A stretch of DNA of 12,549 bases from CAYVQE01 sp964633205 (lineage in GTDB: Bacteria > Myxococcota > B64-G9). Shown in pieces: positions 6,248-12,549 of the stretch. The stretch spans positions 1 to 12,549 of the forward strand of contig CAZWFN010000167.1 of NCBI GenBank assembly GCA_964633205.1. The letters run 5' to 3'. Both the position numbers and the translations under genes were made by a program. The notes below the pieces were generated by a model, which worked only from the letters and a program-made list of their open reading frames with translations, had not been told where the DNA came from and ran no database searches. Numbering within the stretch: the stretch's first letter is position 1; the number at the start of each line of letters is the position of its first letter.

Positions 6248-7378
6248 ATGGATGTCTCCTTCCAGATAGGCCCCGAGCTCACCCGCAAACTCAAGGCCAT
6301 TGATCTGAAGGCCGCTGAACAGGCAGCGTTTCTGGCGAACCTCTCCGGGTCGGATCGCGCCGCGATCCACAACCAGGCCCGCATCAGCACCATCGGTGCG
6401 ACCACCCGGATCGAGAACGCGGTGCTGACCGACGCCCAGATCGAATGGATCGACACCGAGCTGGCCACGGATGGACGGTCCACGGCATTCTCCGAGCTAA
6501 GGCCCCAGATCGAAGCCAAGCTGGCCAGGGACCGAGAGCGCAGCCTGGAAGAGGTGGCGGGCTGCAGGGAGATGCTGGCCCTGATCTACTCCCAGGCCTC
6601 CGCTCTATTTCCCCTGACCCAGGCCGACCTGTGCGGCCTCCACCGCGAGCTGCTCAAATACCACCCACCTGCCCGACCCTACCTGGGATGCTACAAGCGC
6701 GTGCCCAATTCGGTCGTCGAGCGCAACGAGCTGACCGGCGAGGAGCGGATCGTCCTCGAGGCCAGCCCGCCGGGTCCGTTGACCGAGTCGGCCATGGCCG
6801 CCCTGCTGGCCTGGTACAAGCGAGTTCTGCCCGCACACCCTTGGCCGATCGCGGTTGCCTGCGAGTTGGTCTTCCGCTTCCTCGCCAGCCACCCCTTCCA
6901 GGACGGCAATGGCCGCCTCGGCCGAGCGCTGTTTTTGCTGGTCCTGCTCCAGTGCCGAGACGAACACCTCAACCAGGTCGCCCCATACCTGTCCGTCGAC
7001 CGCTTCATCGAACAGAACCGAACGGAGTACTACGCCGTGCTGGCCCGGGTCTCCGGGGGCCGCTTTCATCAAGACCCCCAGCGGTACGAGCTGGCGCTCT
7101 TTGTGACGTTCATGCTCGATGCCGTCGATGCGGCACTAGACGCCATCGCGCTGTACCAGCAACGGGTCGACCGCATCCGCGACCTGCCCGAAAACGCCGC
7201 CGCCGTCTTGCAGCTATTCAAGGACAGCCCGGAACAGCGCCTGACCCCCCGCGCCATCCGCAACCAAATCCCGCTACCCCCGAGAACCACCTCGCGCGTT
7301 CTGAAAGCCCTGGTCGACGCCGGTCTCGTCCAGCGCCACGGACGCGGCGCCGGCACCCGCTACCAGCTGGTGTTCTGA
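6248..7378 (+). CDS. Fic-family AMP transferase with inhibitory helix and C-terminal winged helix (SoFic-like)
   Basis: 376 residues. The Fic active-site motif is complete: HPFQDGNGRLGR at 215-226, with catalytic H215, acidic D219, and N221, R223 and R226 for nucleotide and metal binding. The N-terminal part carries the class II inhibitory motif [S/T]xxxE[G/N] as TTRIEN (52-57), whose E56 should block ATP until relieved. A target-docking flap is likely around 148-172 (CYKRVPN onward). Residues about 315-376 (LTPRAIRNQIPLPPRTTSRVLKALVDAGLVQRHGRG) form a winged helix-turn-helix. Length and domain order match Shewanella SoFic (Fic_N, Fic, wHTH). Expected activity is transfer of AMP to a hydroxyl of a target protein; target unknown. 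Third codon positions look less G/C-biased than in the neighbours, hinting at later acquisition. No antitoxin-like partner gene is adjacent. Confidence 0.93.
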   Translation: MDVSFQIGPELTRKLKAIDLKAAEQAAFLANLSGSDRAAIHNQARISTIGATTRIENAVLTDAQIEWIDTELATDGRSTAFSELRPQIEAKLARDRERSLEEVAGCREMLALIYSQASALFPLTQADLCGLHRELLKYHPPARPYLGCYKRVPNSVVERNELTGEERIVLEASPPGPLTESAMAALLAWYKRVLPAHPWPIAVACELVFRFLASHPFQDGNGRLGRALFLLVLLQCRDEHLNQVAPYLSVDRFIEQNRTEYYAVLARVSGGRFHQDPQRYELALFVTFMLDAVDAALDAIALYQQRVDRIRDLPENAAAVLQLFKDSPEQRLTPRAIRNQIPLPPRTTSRVLKALVDAGLVQRHGRGAGTRYQLVF

Positions 7379-7419
7379 TCTCTGCACAGCGCGATGGATC
7401 GACAATGGATTAGAAGTCC

Positions 7420-7435
7420 GCGGGGGAACTCCGCT
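7420..7435 (+). repeat. 16-nt direct repeat, copy 1 (hairpin downstream of fic)
   Basis: GCGGGGGAACTCCGCT, identical to 10439-10454 over all 16 bases. It can fold as GCGGGG / CTCCGC (one G-U pair) with a GAA loop. It begins 42 nt after the Fic stop and its last base is the first base of the TATAAT of paralog B. It could be a terminator-like or regulatory element. Confidence 0.7.
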
Positions 7436-7440
7436 ATAAT
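7435..7440 (+). promoter_or_regulatory. Consensus -10 hexamer, leaderless start for paralog B
   Basis: A perfect TATAAT lies six bases before the ATG at 7447, so the transcript would begin on the start codon. No recognisable -35 hexamer is found 16-18 nt upstream and there is no Shine-Dalgarno sequence, so the promoter may need an activator or rely on its -10 alone. Confidence 0.5.
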
Positions 7441-7446
7441 GTGGGC

Positions 7447-10410
7447 ATGAGATCATCGACACCTAGACTGACCGCCGCAGTGCTGGCACTGCTGGTCACC
7501 GCTTGCGAGCTGGGCCCGGAGGCCGGGCTGCGGGCCACGCCGGCCGGCGACGGCCCGACCGTGCTGTTCGACCTCGACGCCAAGCCGCTGCCCGAGATCC
7601 CCTTTCCCAACGATCTGGCCACCCGGCCGGACCCGAGTGCGGCCACCGGCCGGCGCATCAACGCCTCGCAGGTGGCGCCGACCCGGCTGGAGGAGACGGT
7701 GCGGGCCAAGATCGACATGCTCGACGGCTTCGGCACCATGCAGCCGATCACGGTGCGCTTCGACGCCCCGCTGGACATCGGCGCGCTGCTGGCCCGCCAC
7801 CGCGAGGGGCTGGACTTCGGCGACGACGCGGTCTACCTGATCGACATCACACCGGAGAGCCCGGACTTCGGCCGGCCGCTGATGCTCGATGTGGGCCGCG
7901 GCAACTACCCGCTGACGCTGGAGCGCTCCGACCGCTACTTCGCCGCCGACCCGCGCGGCCAGGCCACCAACCTGGTATTCGAGACCGTGGACGAGGACAC
8001 GGACGGCGACGGCCAACTCGACCCGGGCGAGGACACGGACGACGACGGGGTGCTCGACCGGCCCAATGTCTGGCCGCCAGGGGCCGACCCGCTCGACGGG
8101 CTGATGACCTTCTACGAGTCCGAGACCGACACCCTGATCCTGCGCCCGCTGGAGCCGCTGCGCGAACGCAGCACCTACGCGGTGGTGCTGACCGAGCGGC
8201 TGGTGGGCCGCGACGGCCAGCCGGTGCGCTCTCCCTTCGCCTGGGTCCACCACCTGGATCAGACCGACGCGCTCGAGGCCCTGCGGGCGGTGTTCGCCGG
8301 CTGGCGCGAGCAGGGCATGGCGCTGGATCTCGAACAGGTGGCCTTCGCCTGGAGCTTCACCACCCAGTCGGTGACCGCCGATCTGGTGGCCATCCGCGAG
8401 GGCTACAACGGGGTGGGGCCGCTGGCCTGGTTGGCCGCGGCCTATCCGCCGGCGGTCGAGCCGCTGCGGGCCAAAACGGAGGGGGCCGCCGGGCCGGTCT
8501 ACCTGATCGAGACCGAGAAGCTGCTCAACGTGTTCAAGATGGTGGGCCCGGCCCTGCTGGGCGACAACATGCAGATGGCCGAGCCCATCCTGTCCTCGTT
8601 CGACCACGTGGCCTACTTCGCCCAGGGGGCCTTCGATAGCGCCGACTTCCTGCAGACCGGTGCCGACGGGCTCGACCCCAGCAACATGCAGCTGGAAAAC
8701 CTGTGGCCCGACCTGGGCGCCGGCCGGGTGGGCCACCAGCCGCAGCGGCTGCGCTTCGTGCTGGCCGTGCCGCGCACCACCGCCCGCCACCAGCCGCCCT
8801 TCCCGGTGGTGATCTACTGCCACAGCTACAGCTCGCTGCGGGCCGAGGCGCTGGGCTTCGCCGGCTACATGGCCGCCCAGGGCATGGCCACCGTGGGCAT
8901 CGACGCCTGGGGCCACGGGCTGCCCACCGACGACGAGCTGGCCGACATCATCCTGACCACGGCCGAGGCCTTCGAGTTCGGCCCCTTCGGCGAGCAGCTG
9001 CTGGCCGGCCGGGCCCGCGACGTGGACGGCGACGGGGTGCTGGACTCGGGCGCCGACTACTGGACCGCCTACGCCTTTCACACCCGCGACGTGGTGCGCC
9101 AGAGCGTGGCCGATCACTTCCAGCTGGTGCGCGTGCTGCGCGGCTTCGACGGCGAGCGCAGCTGGCCGCTGGATCAGGACGGCGACGGCCGCGACGACCT
9201 GGCCGGCGACTTCGACGGCGACGGGGTGGTGGACGTGGGCGGGCCAGAGGCCGACTACTTCGCCTGGGGCCAGAGCGGCGGCGGCATCCACTCGGCGGTG
9301 CTGGGCCCGCTGGAGCCGCGCATCCTGGCCGCCGCGCCCACCGCCGGCGGCGGCGGCATGGCCGACGTGGGCCTGCGCACCATGCTGGGCAACGTGCGCA
9401 ACGCGGTCATGCTGCGCACCATGGGCCCGCTGGTGGTGGGGCTACCCGACAGCGACGGCGCCATGCGCGTCGAGCTGCACGCACCCCTGGGCACCCGTGT
9501 GCGCCAGCTGACCATCGGCCGGGTGACCGGCGCGGCGCCCGGCGATGCGGTGCAGGTGACCAACCTGGACAAGGACGAGCAGCACTTGGTGCACGTGCGC
9601 CCCGGGCCCGAGTTTCGGGCCTCGGTGGAGGCCGACCGCGGCGACCGGCTGGCGGTGGCAGTCGTCGACGCCGGCGGCGGGCTGCTGGCCCGCTTCGAGA
9701 CCTTCGAGCAGGATGGCTTCTACACCCTGGCCGACGAGCCCGACCACCGGGCCGGCGACCCGCTGGCCACACCGGCCGAGGGCTACGGCATCGCGCGCTG
9801 TACGCCCGATTTGCGGCGCATGGTCAGCCTGTTCCAGATGATCCTGGAGCCGGCCGACCCGGCCAACTACGCCAGCCACTACTTCCGCGACCCGCTGCCC
9901 ATCCGGCCCGAGGGGCCCACCGTGACCAACATGCTGGAGCTGGCCTGCCTGGGCGACCAGGACGTGCCCATCCAGACCCAGGCCACCATGGGCCGGGCGG
10001 CCGGGGTCATCCCGCACCGCGAGCCGGATCCGCGCTACGGCATGAGCGCCAACGACTGGTTGATCCAGAACCACGTCTACGAGGGTCTGGCCTACATCGG
10101 CCGCTTCCCGGGCTCGGACGCGGTGTTCGACCCGGACGACCTGGACGAGGGCCAGGACGGCTACGACGCACCCCAGCCCGCGCCGGGCGACGAGCTGCGC
10201 TCCACCGTGACCACTCCCACCGGGGTGTCGGGCATCCGCTTCGCCTACCTGCGCCCCGGCGGCCAGCACGGCATCTTCCCCACCGGCCGCGAGTCGGGCT
10301 TCGAGCCCTTCGCCTACTTCGTCAGCCTGGTGGCGCGCTTCTTCGCCAGCCGCGGCACCGAGATCCTCGACGACCTGTGCCTGCAGCACGGCACCTGCCC
10401 GCCGCTCTGA
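7447..10410 (+). CDS. Putative outer-membrane lipoprotein, alpha/beta hydrolase with calcium-loop insertions (paralog B)
   Basis: 987 residues from the ATG at 7447; a GTG two codons earlier directly abuts TATAAT and is less likely. The signal peptide ends in a standard lipobox (LVTAC, Cys about residue 20) with Glu at +2, compatible with outer-membrane sorting. The N-terminal Ig/SbsA-like domain (about 40-310) is roughly 70% identical by eye to paralog A; residues about 335-430 barely align. The hydrolase core has the segment IYCHSYSS near 458, nucleophile S610 in GQSGGG, D837 in GDQDVP and H941 in QHGIFP. Calcium-type loops lie at about 184-204, 525-533, 576-584 and 588-596, the last 22 residues from the loop start to the nucleophile as in paralog A. 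A beta-rich insert occupies about 675-745. Probable surface esterase or lipase with a substrate different from that of paralog A (inference). Confidence 0.82.
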   Translation: MRSSTPRLTAAVLALLVTACELGPEAGLRATPAGDGPTVLFDLDAKPLPEIPFPNDLATRPDPSAATGRRINASQVAPTRLEETVRAKIDMLDGFGTMQPITVRFDAPLDIGALLARHREGLDFGDDAVYLIDITPESPDFGRPLMLDVGRGNYPLTLERSDRYFAADPRGQATNLVFETVDEDTDGDGQLDPGEDTDDDGVLDRPNVWPPGADPLDGLMTFYESETDTLILRPLEPLRERSTYAVVLTERLVGRDGQPVRSPFAWVHHLDQTDALEALRAVFAGWREQGMALDLEQVAFAWSFTTQSVTADLVAIREGYNGVGPLAWLAAAYPPAVEPLRAKTEGAAGPVYLIETEKLLNVFKMVGPALLGDNMQMAEPILSSFDHVAYFAQGAFDSADFLQTGADGLDPSNMQLENLWPDLGAGRVGHQPQRLRFVLAVPRTTARHQPPFPVVIYCHSYSSLRAEALGFAGYMAAQGMATVGIDAWGHGLPTDDELADIILTTAEAFEFGPFGEQLLAGRARDVDGDGVLDSGADYWTAYAFHTRDVVRQSVADHFQLVRVLRGFDGERSWPLDQDGDGRDDLAGDFDGDGVVDVGGPEADYFAWGQSGGGIHSAVLGPLEPRILAAAPTAGGGGMADVGLRTMLGNVRNAVMLRTMGPLVVGLPDSDGAMRVELHAPLGTRVRQLTIGRVTGAAPGDAVQVTNLDKDEQHLVHVRPGPEFRASVEADRGDRLAVAVVDAGGGLLARFETFEQDGFYTLADEPDHRAGDPLATPAEGYGIARCTPDLRRMVSLFQMILEPADPANYASHYFRDPLPIRPEGPTVTNMLELACLGDQDVPIQTQATMGRAAGVIPHREPDPRYGMSANDWLIQNHVYEGLAYIGRFPGSDAVFDPDDLDEGQDGYDAPQPAPGDELRSTVTTPTGVSGIRFAYLRPGGQHGIFPTGRESGFEPFAYFVSLVARFFASRGTEILDDLCLQHGTCPPL

Positions 10411-10424
10411 ATCCGTGTTGAGCA

Positions 10425-10469
10425 ATCCGCAGCGGCGGGCGGGGGAACTCCGCTTCAGCGGCGGCGGCG
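10425..10469. terminator. Structured convergent intergenic region between paralog B and pgi
   Basis: The 44 bp between the two facing stop codons contain ATCCGC (10425-10430) and AGCGG (10431-10435), which can pair with GCGGAT (10464-10469, inside the pgi end) and CCGCT (10450-10454) respectively. No T-tract follows on either strand, so a shared factor-independent terminator is only weakly supported. Confidence 0.25.
10439..10454 (+). repeat. 16-nt direct repeat, copy 2 (downstream of paralog B)
   Basis: Exact second copy of GCGGGGGAACTCCGCT, starting 29 nt after the stop of paralog B and ending next to the pgi stop codon. Together with copy 1 it brackets paralog B. Both copies sit a short distance downstream of a plus-strand gene, which favours a 3'-end hairpin role. 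Confidence 0.7.
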
Positions 10470-12074
10470 GATGTGGCGGATGAGGGCCTTGGTGGAGCCG
10501 TCGTGCTCCAGCGCAGGCTCGTCGGCGGCGGTCAGCTCGTCCAGTACGGTGCCGGCCAGCGCCTTGCCCAGCTCCACGCCCCACTGGTCGAAGCTGTAGA
10601 CGTTCCACAGCACGCCCTGGCAGAAGATCTTGTGCTCGTAGGCGGCGATCAGCGCGCCCAGGCTGTGGGGCGTGAGTGCGTCGGCCAGCAGGGTGTTGCT
10701 GGGCCGGTTGCCGGGGAAGGTCTTGTAGGGCACCAGGGCCGGGTCCACCCCGGCGGCGGCCGCCTCCTCGGCGCTGCGGCCGAAGGCCAGCGCCTCGGTC
10801 TGGGCGATCAGGTTGGCCAGCAGCTTGGGGTGGTGATCGGCCAGGGCATGGCGCGGCCGGACGAAGCCGATGAAGTCGGCCGGCACCAGCCGGGTGCCCT
10901 GGTGCAGCAGCTGGAAGAAGGCGTGCTGGCCGTTGGTGCCCGGCTCGCCCCACAGCAGCGGCCCGGTGGGGTAGTCCACCGGCCGGCCGTCGCGGTCGAC
11001 GCCCTTGCCGTTGGACTCCATGTCGGCCTGCTGCAGGTAGGCCGGCAACCGCCGCAGGTACTGGTCGTAGGGCAGCACGGCGTGGCTGGCGGCGCCCAGA
11101 AAGTCGGTGTACCACACGCCCAGCAGCGCCAGGGTGACCGGCAGGTTGGCCTCCAGCGGAGCGGTGGCGAAGTGGCGATCCATGTCGTGGCAGCCCTGCA
11201 GCATGGCCTCGAAGTGGTCCGGGCCGATGGCCACCATCAGCGGCAGGCCGATGGCCGAGCACAGCGAGTAGCGCCCGCCGACCCAGTCCCAGAAGCGGAA
11301 CATGTTGCGCTCGGCGTCGATGCCGAACTCGGCCACCCGCTCGGCGGCGGTGGACACGGCCACGAAGTGGCGCGCCACCGCGGCCGCGTCACCGCCCAGC
11401 CCCTCGACCAACCAGCGCCGCGCCGAGCGGGCGTTGGTCAGCGTCTCTTGGGTGGTGAAGGTCTTGGAGGCGACGATGAACAGGGTCTCGGCCGGGTCCA
11501 GGTCGCGGGTGGCCTCGACCAGGTGGCTGGCGTCGACGTTGGACACGAAGCGCAGCCGCAGCCGGCGCTCGGCGAAGTCGGCCAGCGCCGCGGTGGCCAT
11601 GGCCGGGCCCAGGTCCGAGCCGCCGATGCCGATGTGGATCACGTTGCGCACCGGCTTTCCGGTATGGCCCCGCCAGCGCCCGGCGCGCACCTGCTCGGCG
11701 AACTCGCCCATCCGGGCCAGCACGGCGCGCACCTCGGGCATCACGTCGCGGCCGTCGACCACCACCGGCTGCTCCGAGCGGTTGCGCAGCGCCACGTGCA
11801 GCACGGCCCGATCCTCGGTGCGGTTGATGTGCTCGCCGGCGAACATGGCGTCGCGCTCGGCCTCGAGATGGCAGGCCCGCGCCAGGGCCCACAGCCGCTC
11901 GCGCGTCTCGTCGTCGATGCGGTTCTTGGCGTAATCCAGCAGCCAGCCGGCCGCCTCGATGCGGTAGCGCTCGGCGCGATCGGGGGTCTCGGCGAACAGA
12001 TCGCGCAGGTGGCGCTCGCCCAGCGCGGCGGCGTGGGCGGCCAGGGCCTTCCATTCGGGCAGCTCGGATCGCAT
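10455..12074 (-). CDS. pgi: Glucose-6-phosphate isomerase
   Basis: 539 residues from the ATG at 12074, preceded by a G-rich stretch (GGGGGGAAGGTC) that can serve as ribosome binding site; an in-frame TTG at 12101 would add nine residues unlike the family. It interconverts glucose-6-phosphate and fructose-6-phosphate in glycolysis and gluconeogenesis. The whole chain follows the E. coli Pgi pattern: DYAKNRI, INRTEDRAVLHVALRNRS, IGIGGSDLGPAM, VASKTFTTQETLTNA, FWDWVGGRYSL, ADMESNGK, WGEPGTNGQHAF, EGNRP-like PGNRPSNT and YSFDQWGVELGK. The catalytic residues are E353, H384 and K504 in this numbering. Length is normal and no lesion is seen. It lies 23 bp after a small gene on the same strand, likely one transcript, and converges on paralog B. 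Secure identification. Confidence 0.97.
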   Translation of the reverse strand: MRSELPEWKALAAHAAALGERHLRDLFAETPDRAERYRIEAAGWLLDYAKNRIDDETRERLWALARACHLEAERDAMFAGEHINRTEDRAVLHVALRNRSEQPVVVDGRDVMPEVRAVLARMGEFAEQVRAGRWRGHTGKPVRNVIHIGIGGSDLGPAMATAALADFAERRLRLRFVSNVDASHLVEATRDLDPAETLFIVASKTFTTQETLTNARSARRWLVEGLGGDAAAVARHFVAVSTAAERVAEFGIDAERNMFRFWDWVGGRYSLCSAIGLPLMVAIGPDHFEAMLQGCHDMDRHFATAPLEANLPVTLALLGVWYTDFLGAASHAVLPYDQYLRRLPAYLQQADMESNGKGVDRDGRPVDYPTGPLLWGEPGTNGQHAFFQLLHQGTRLVPADFIGFVRPRHALADHHPKLLANLIAQTEALAFGRSAEEAAAAGVDPALVPYKTFPGNRPSNTLLADALTPHSLGALIAAYEHKIFCQGVLWNVYSFDQWGVELGKALAGTVLDELTAADEPALEHDGSTKALIRHIRRRR

Positions 12075-12097
12075 GACCTTCCCCCCGGTCCGGTGGC

Positions 12098-12307
12098 TCA
12101 ACGCCGCTGGCCGGCCGGCCGCGCGCTGGCCACCACCTCGGCGAAGTGTTGGTTGACGTAGGTCCGGAAGCCCTCCGGATCCAGCCGCAGCTCCGTGGTC
12201 ACCTCGCGCAGGCAGCGCTCGAAGCCCTGCCGGCTGGTGCGCATGCGCAGCGCGATGCGCAGCATCCCGGCCTCGTACATCCGCTCGTCGGTAATGGTCT
12301 TCTGCAA
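12098..12307 (-). CDS. Small protein of unknown function upstream of pgi
   Basis: 69 residues if started at the TTG at 12307, which has AGGAG seven nt upstream; a 23-residue extension to an ATG at 12376 would run through the candidate promoter and through AT-rich sequence with non-coding character, so the TTG start is preferred. The protein is soluble, charged and probably helical (MYEAGMLRIALRMRTSRQGFERCLREVTTELRLDPEGFRTYVNQHF), with no signal peptide, Cys pair or known motif that I recognise. Its G/C-rich third positions fit the surrounding genes. It ends 23 bp before pgi and is probably co-transcribed with it. Real gene likely, function not assignable. Confidence 0.6.
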   Translation of the reverse strand: MQKTITDERMYEAGMLRIALRMRTSRQGFERCLREVTTELRLDPEGFRTYVNQHFAEVVASARPAGQRR

Positions 12308-12361
12308 AGCCGCTCTCCTGAGTTGCGCATTACCACACCATGCCTCTATGGCAGCTTGCAA

Positions 12362-12390
12362 ACCATACACTACCATACATGCGGAATCAA
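12362..12390 (-). promoter_or_regulatory. Candidate promoter for the small gene and pgi
   Basis: On the minus strand TTGATT (12385-12390) and TATGGT (12362-12367), each 4 of 6 to consensus, are separated by exactly 17 nt. Transcription would start near 12355, giving a leader of about 48 nt with AGGAG before the TTG start. The local AT-richness supports a promoter. Confidence 0.4.
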
Positions 12391-12549
12391 CTCTTACCTC
12401 GGCAGAGGCATCTGCGCTGTCAGCAAAACAGCGCTACATCTAGCTGCCGGGCCAGGAGGGAAATCCGGATACCCCAAAACGGCGGTCGTTCGCAGCCGCT
12501 GAAGAGCGAACTCCCACCTGGCAGCAGAAAAAATACCCCAAGCCAACCC
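12391..12549. other. AT-richer right end with nested inverted repeats
   Basis: No convincing gene. Perfect inverted repeat GCGCTGT (12414-12420) / ACAGCGC (12428-12434) with a 7-nt loop. Next, GCTGCC (12443-12448) can pair with GGCAGC (12520-12525), AGGAGGG (12454-12460) with CCCACCT (12513-12519, one mismatch), and inside these GTTCGC (12488-12493) with GCGAAC (12506-12511). The set would fold 12443-12525 into one branched element. ATACCCCAA occurs at 12469 and again at 12533. A minus-strand frame is open from the edge to a TAA at 12394-12396 (51 codons) with codon use unlike the window. Could be a structured RNA, a mobile-element end or ordinary intergenic DNA. Confidence 0.35.

Noticed and set aside
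6248..7378. Fic as the toxin of a Fic/antitoxin (FicT-FicA) module
   Set aside because: The inhibitory motif is built into the same polypeptide (residues 52-57), and there is no small antitoxin gene before or after it.
7420..7440. Sigma54 or ECF-type promoter elements in the repeat before paralog B
   Set aside because: The GG/GC spacing does not fit -24/-12, and the GGAACT sequence lies too close to the expected start to act as an ECF -35 element. The second repeat copy lies between convergent genes, where no promoter is needed.
7453..9291. Minus-strand open frame of 612 codons opposite paralog B
   Set aside because: Same low-complexity antisense pattern, with no start-site signals, opposite a gene with lipobox and catalytic motifs.
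10473..12161. Plus-strand open frame of 562 codons opposite pgi
   Set aside because: pgi on the other strand is unmistakable; the antisense product has no recognisable domain.

Overview
This is a GC-rich window (above 70% G+C in most genes by eye, with strong G/C bias at third codon positions) from a Gram-negative bacterium. Two putative outer-membrane lipoproteins, a beta-barrel protein and a GAF/response-regulator pair suggest a myxobacterial or other former 'deltaproteobacterial' lineage. That placement is inference; no rRNA or other taxonomic marker is present.

Layout from left to right. (1) 126-3020, minus strand: a compact three-gene operon, read from high to low coordinates, encoding an outer-membrane beta-barrel-like protein with a proline-rich periplasmic segment, a coiled-coil/GAF protein and a single-domain CheY-like response regulator. 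The genes are separated by 4 bp or overlap by 1 bp. (2) 3105-6068, minus: a 987-residue lipoprotein with an alpha/beta-hydrolase core and calcium-loop insertions (paralog A). (3) 6069-6247: a divergent control region with a 22-nt-arm inverted repeat built from GCGCCA units at 10-bp steps. (4) 6248-7378, plus: a Fic-family AMP transferase with an inhibitory motif and a C-terminal winged helix, very like the SoFic architecture. (5) 7447-10410, plus: a second 987-residue lipoprotein hydrolase (paralog B), clearly related to paralog A. (6) 10455-12307, minus: glucose-6-phosphate isomerase preceded by a small gene of unknown function that probably starts with TTG. (7) 12308-12549: AT-richer sequence with a candidate promoter and several nested inverted repeats.

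How the parts may work together. The two lipoproteins keep a full Ser-Asp-His set and probably act on the cell surface as esterases or lipases of the VolA/'bacterial virulence factor lipase' type; their substrates are unknown. They flank the Fic gene, whose own promoter is overlapped by the large palindrome, so the Fic winged helix is an obvious candidate to bind it (inference). Three genes (barrel protein, Fic, paralog B) have a TANNNT hexamer 6-7 nt before the ATG and no good ribosome binding site, which suggests leaderless transcripts. A 16-nt hairpin-forming sequence occurs exactly twice, just downstream of the Fic gene and of paralog B. pgi is a housekeeping gene converging on paralog B.
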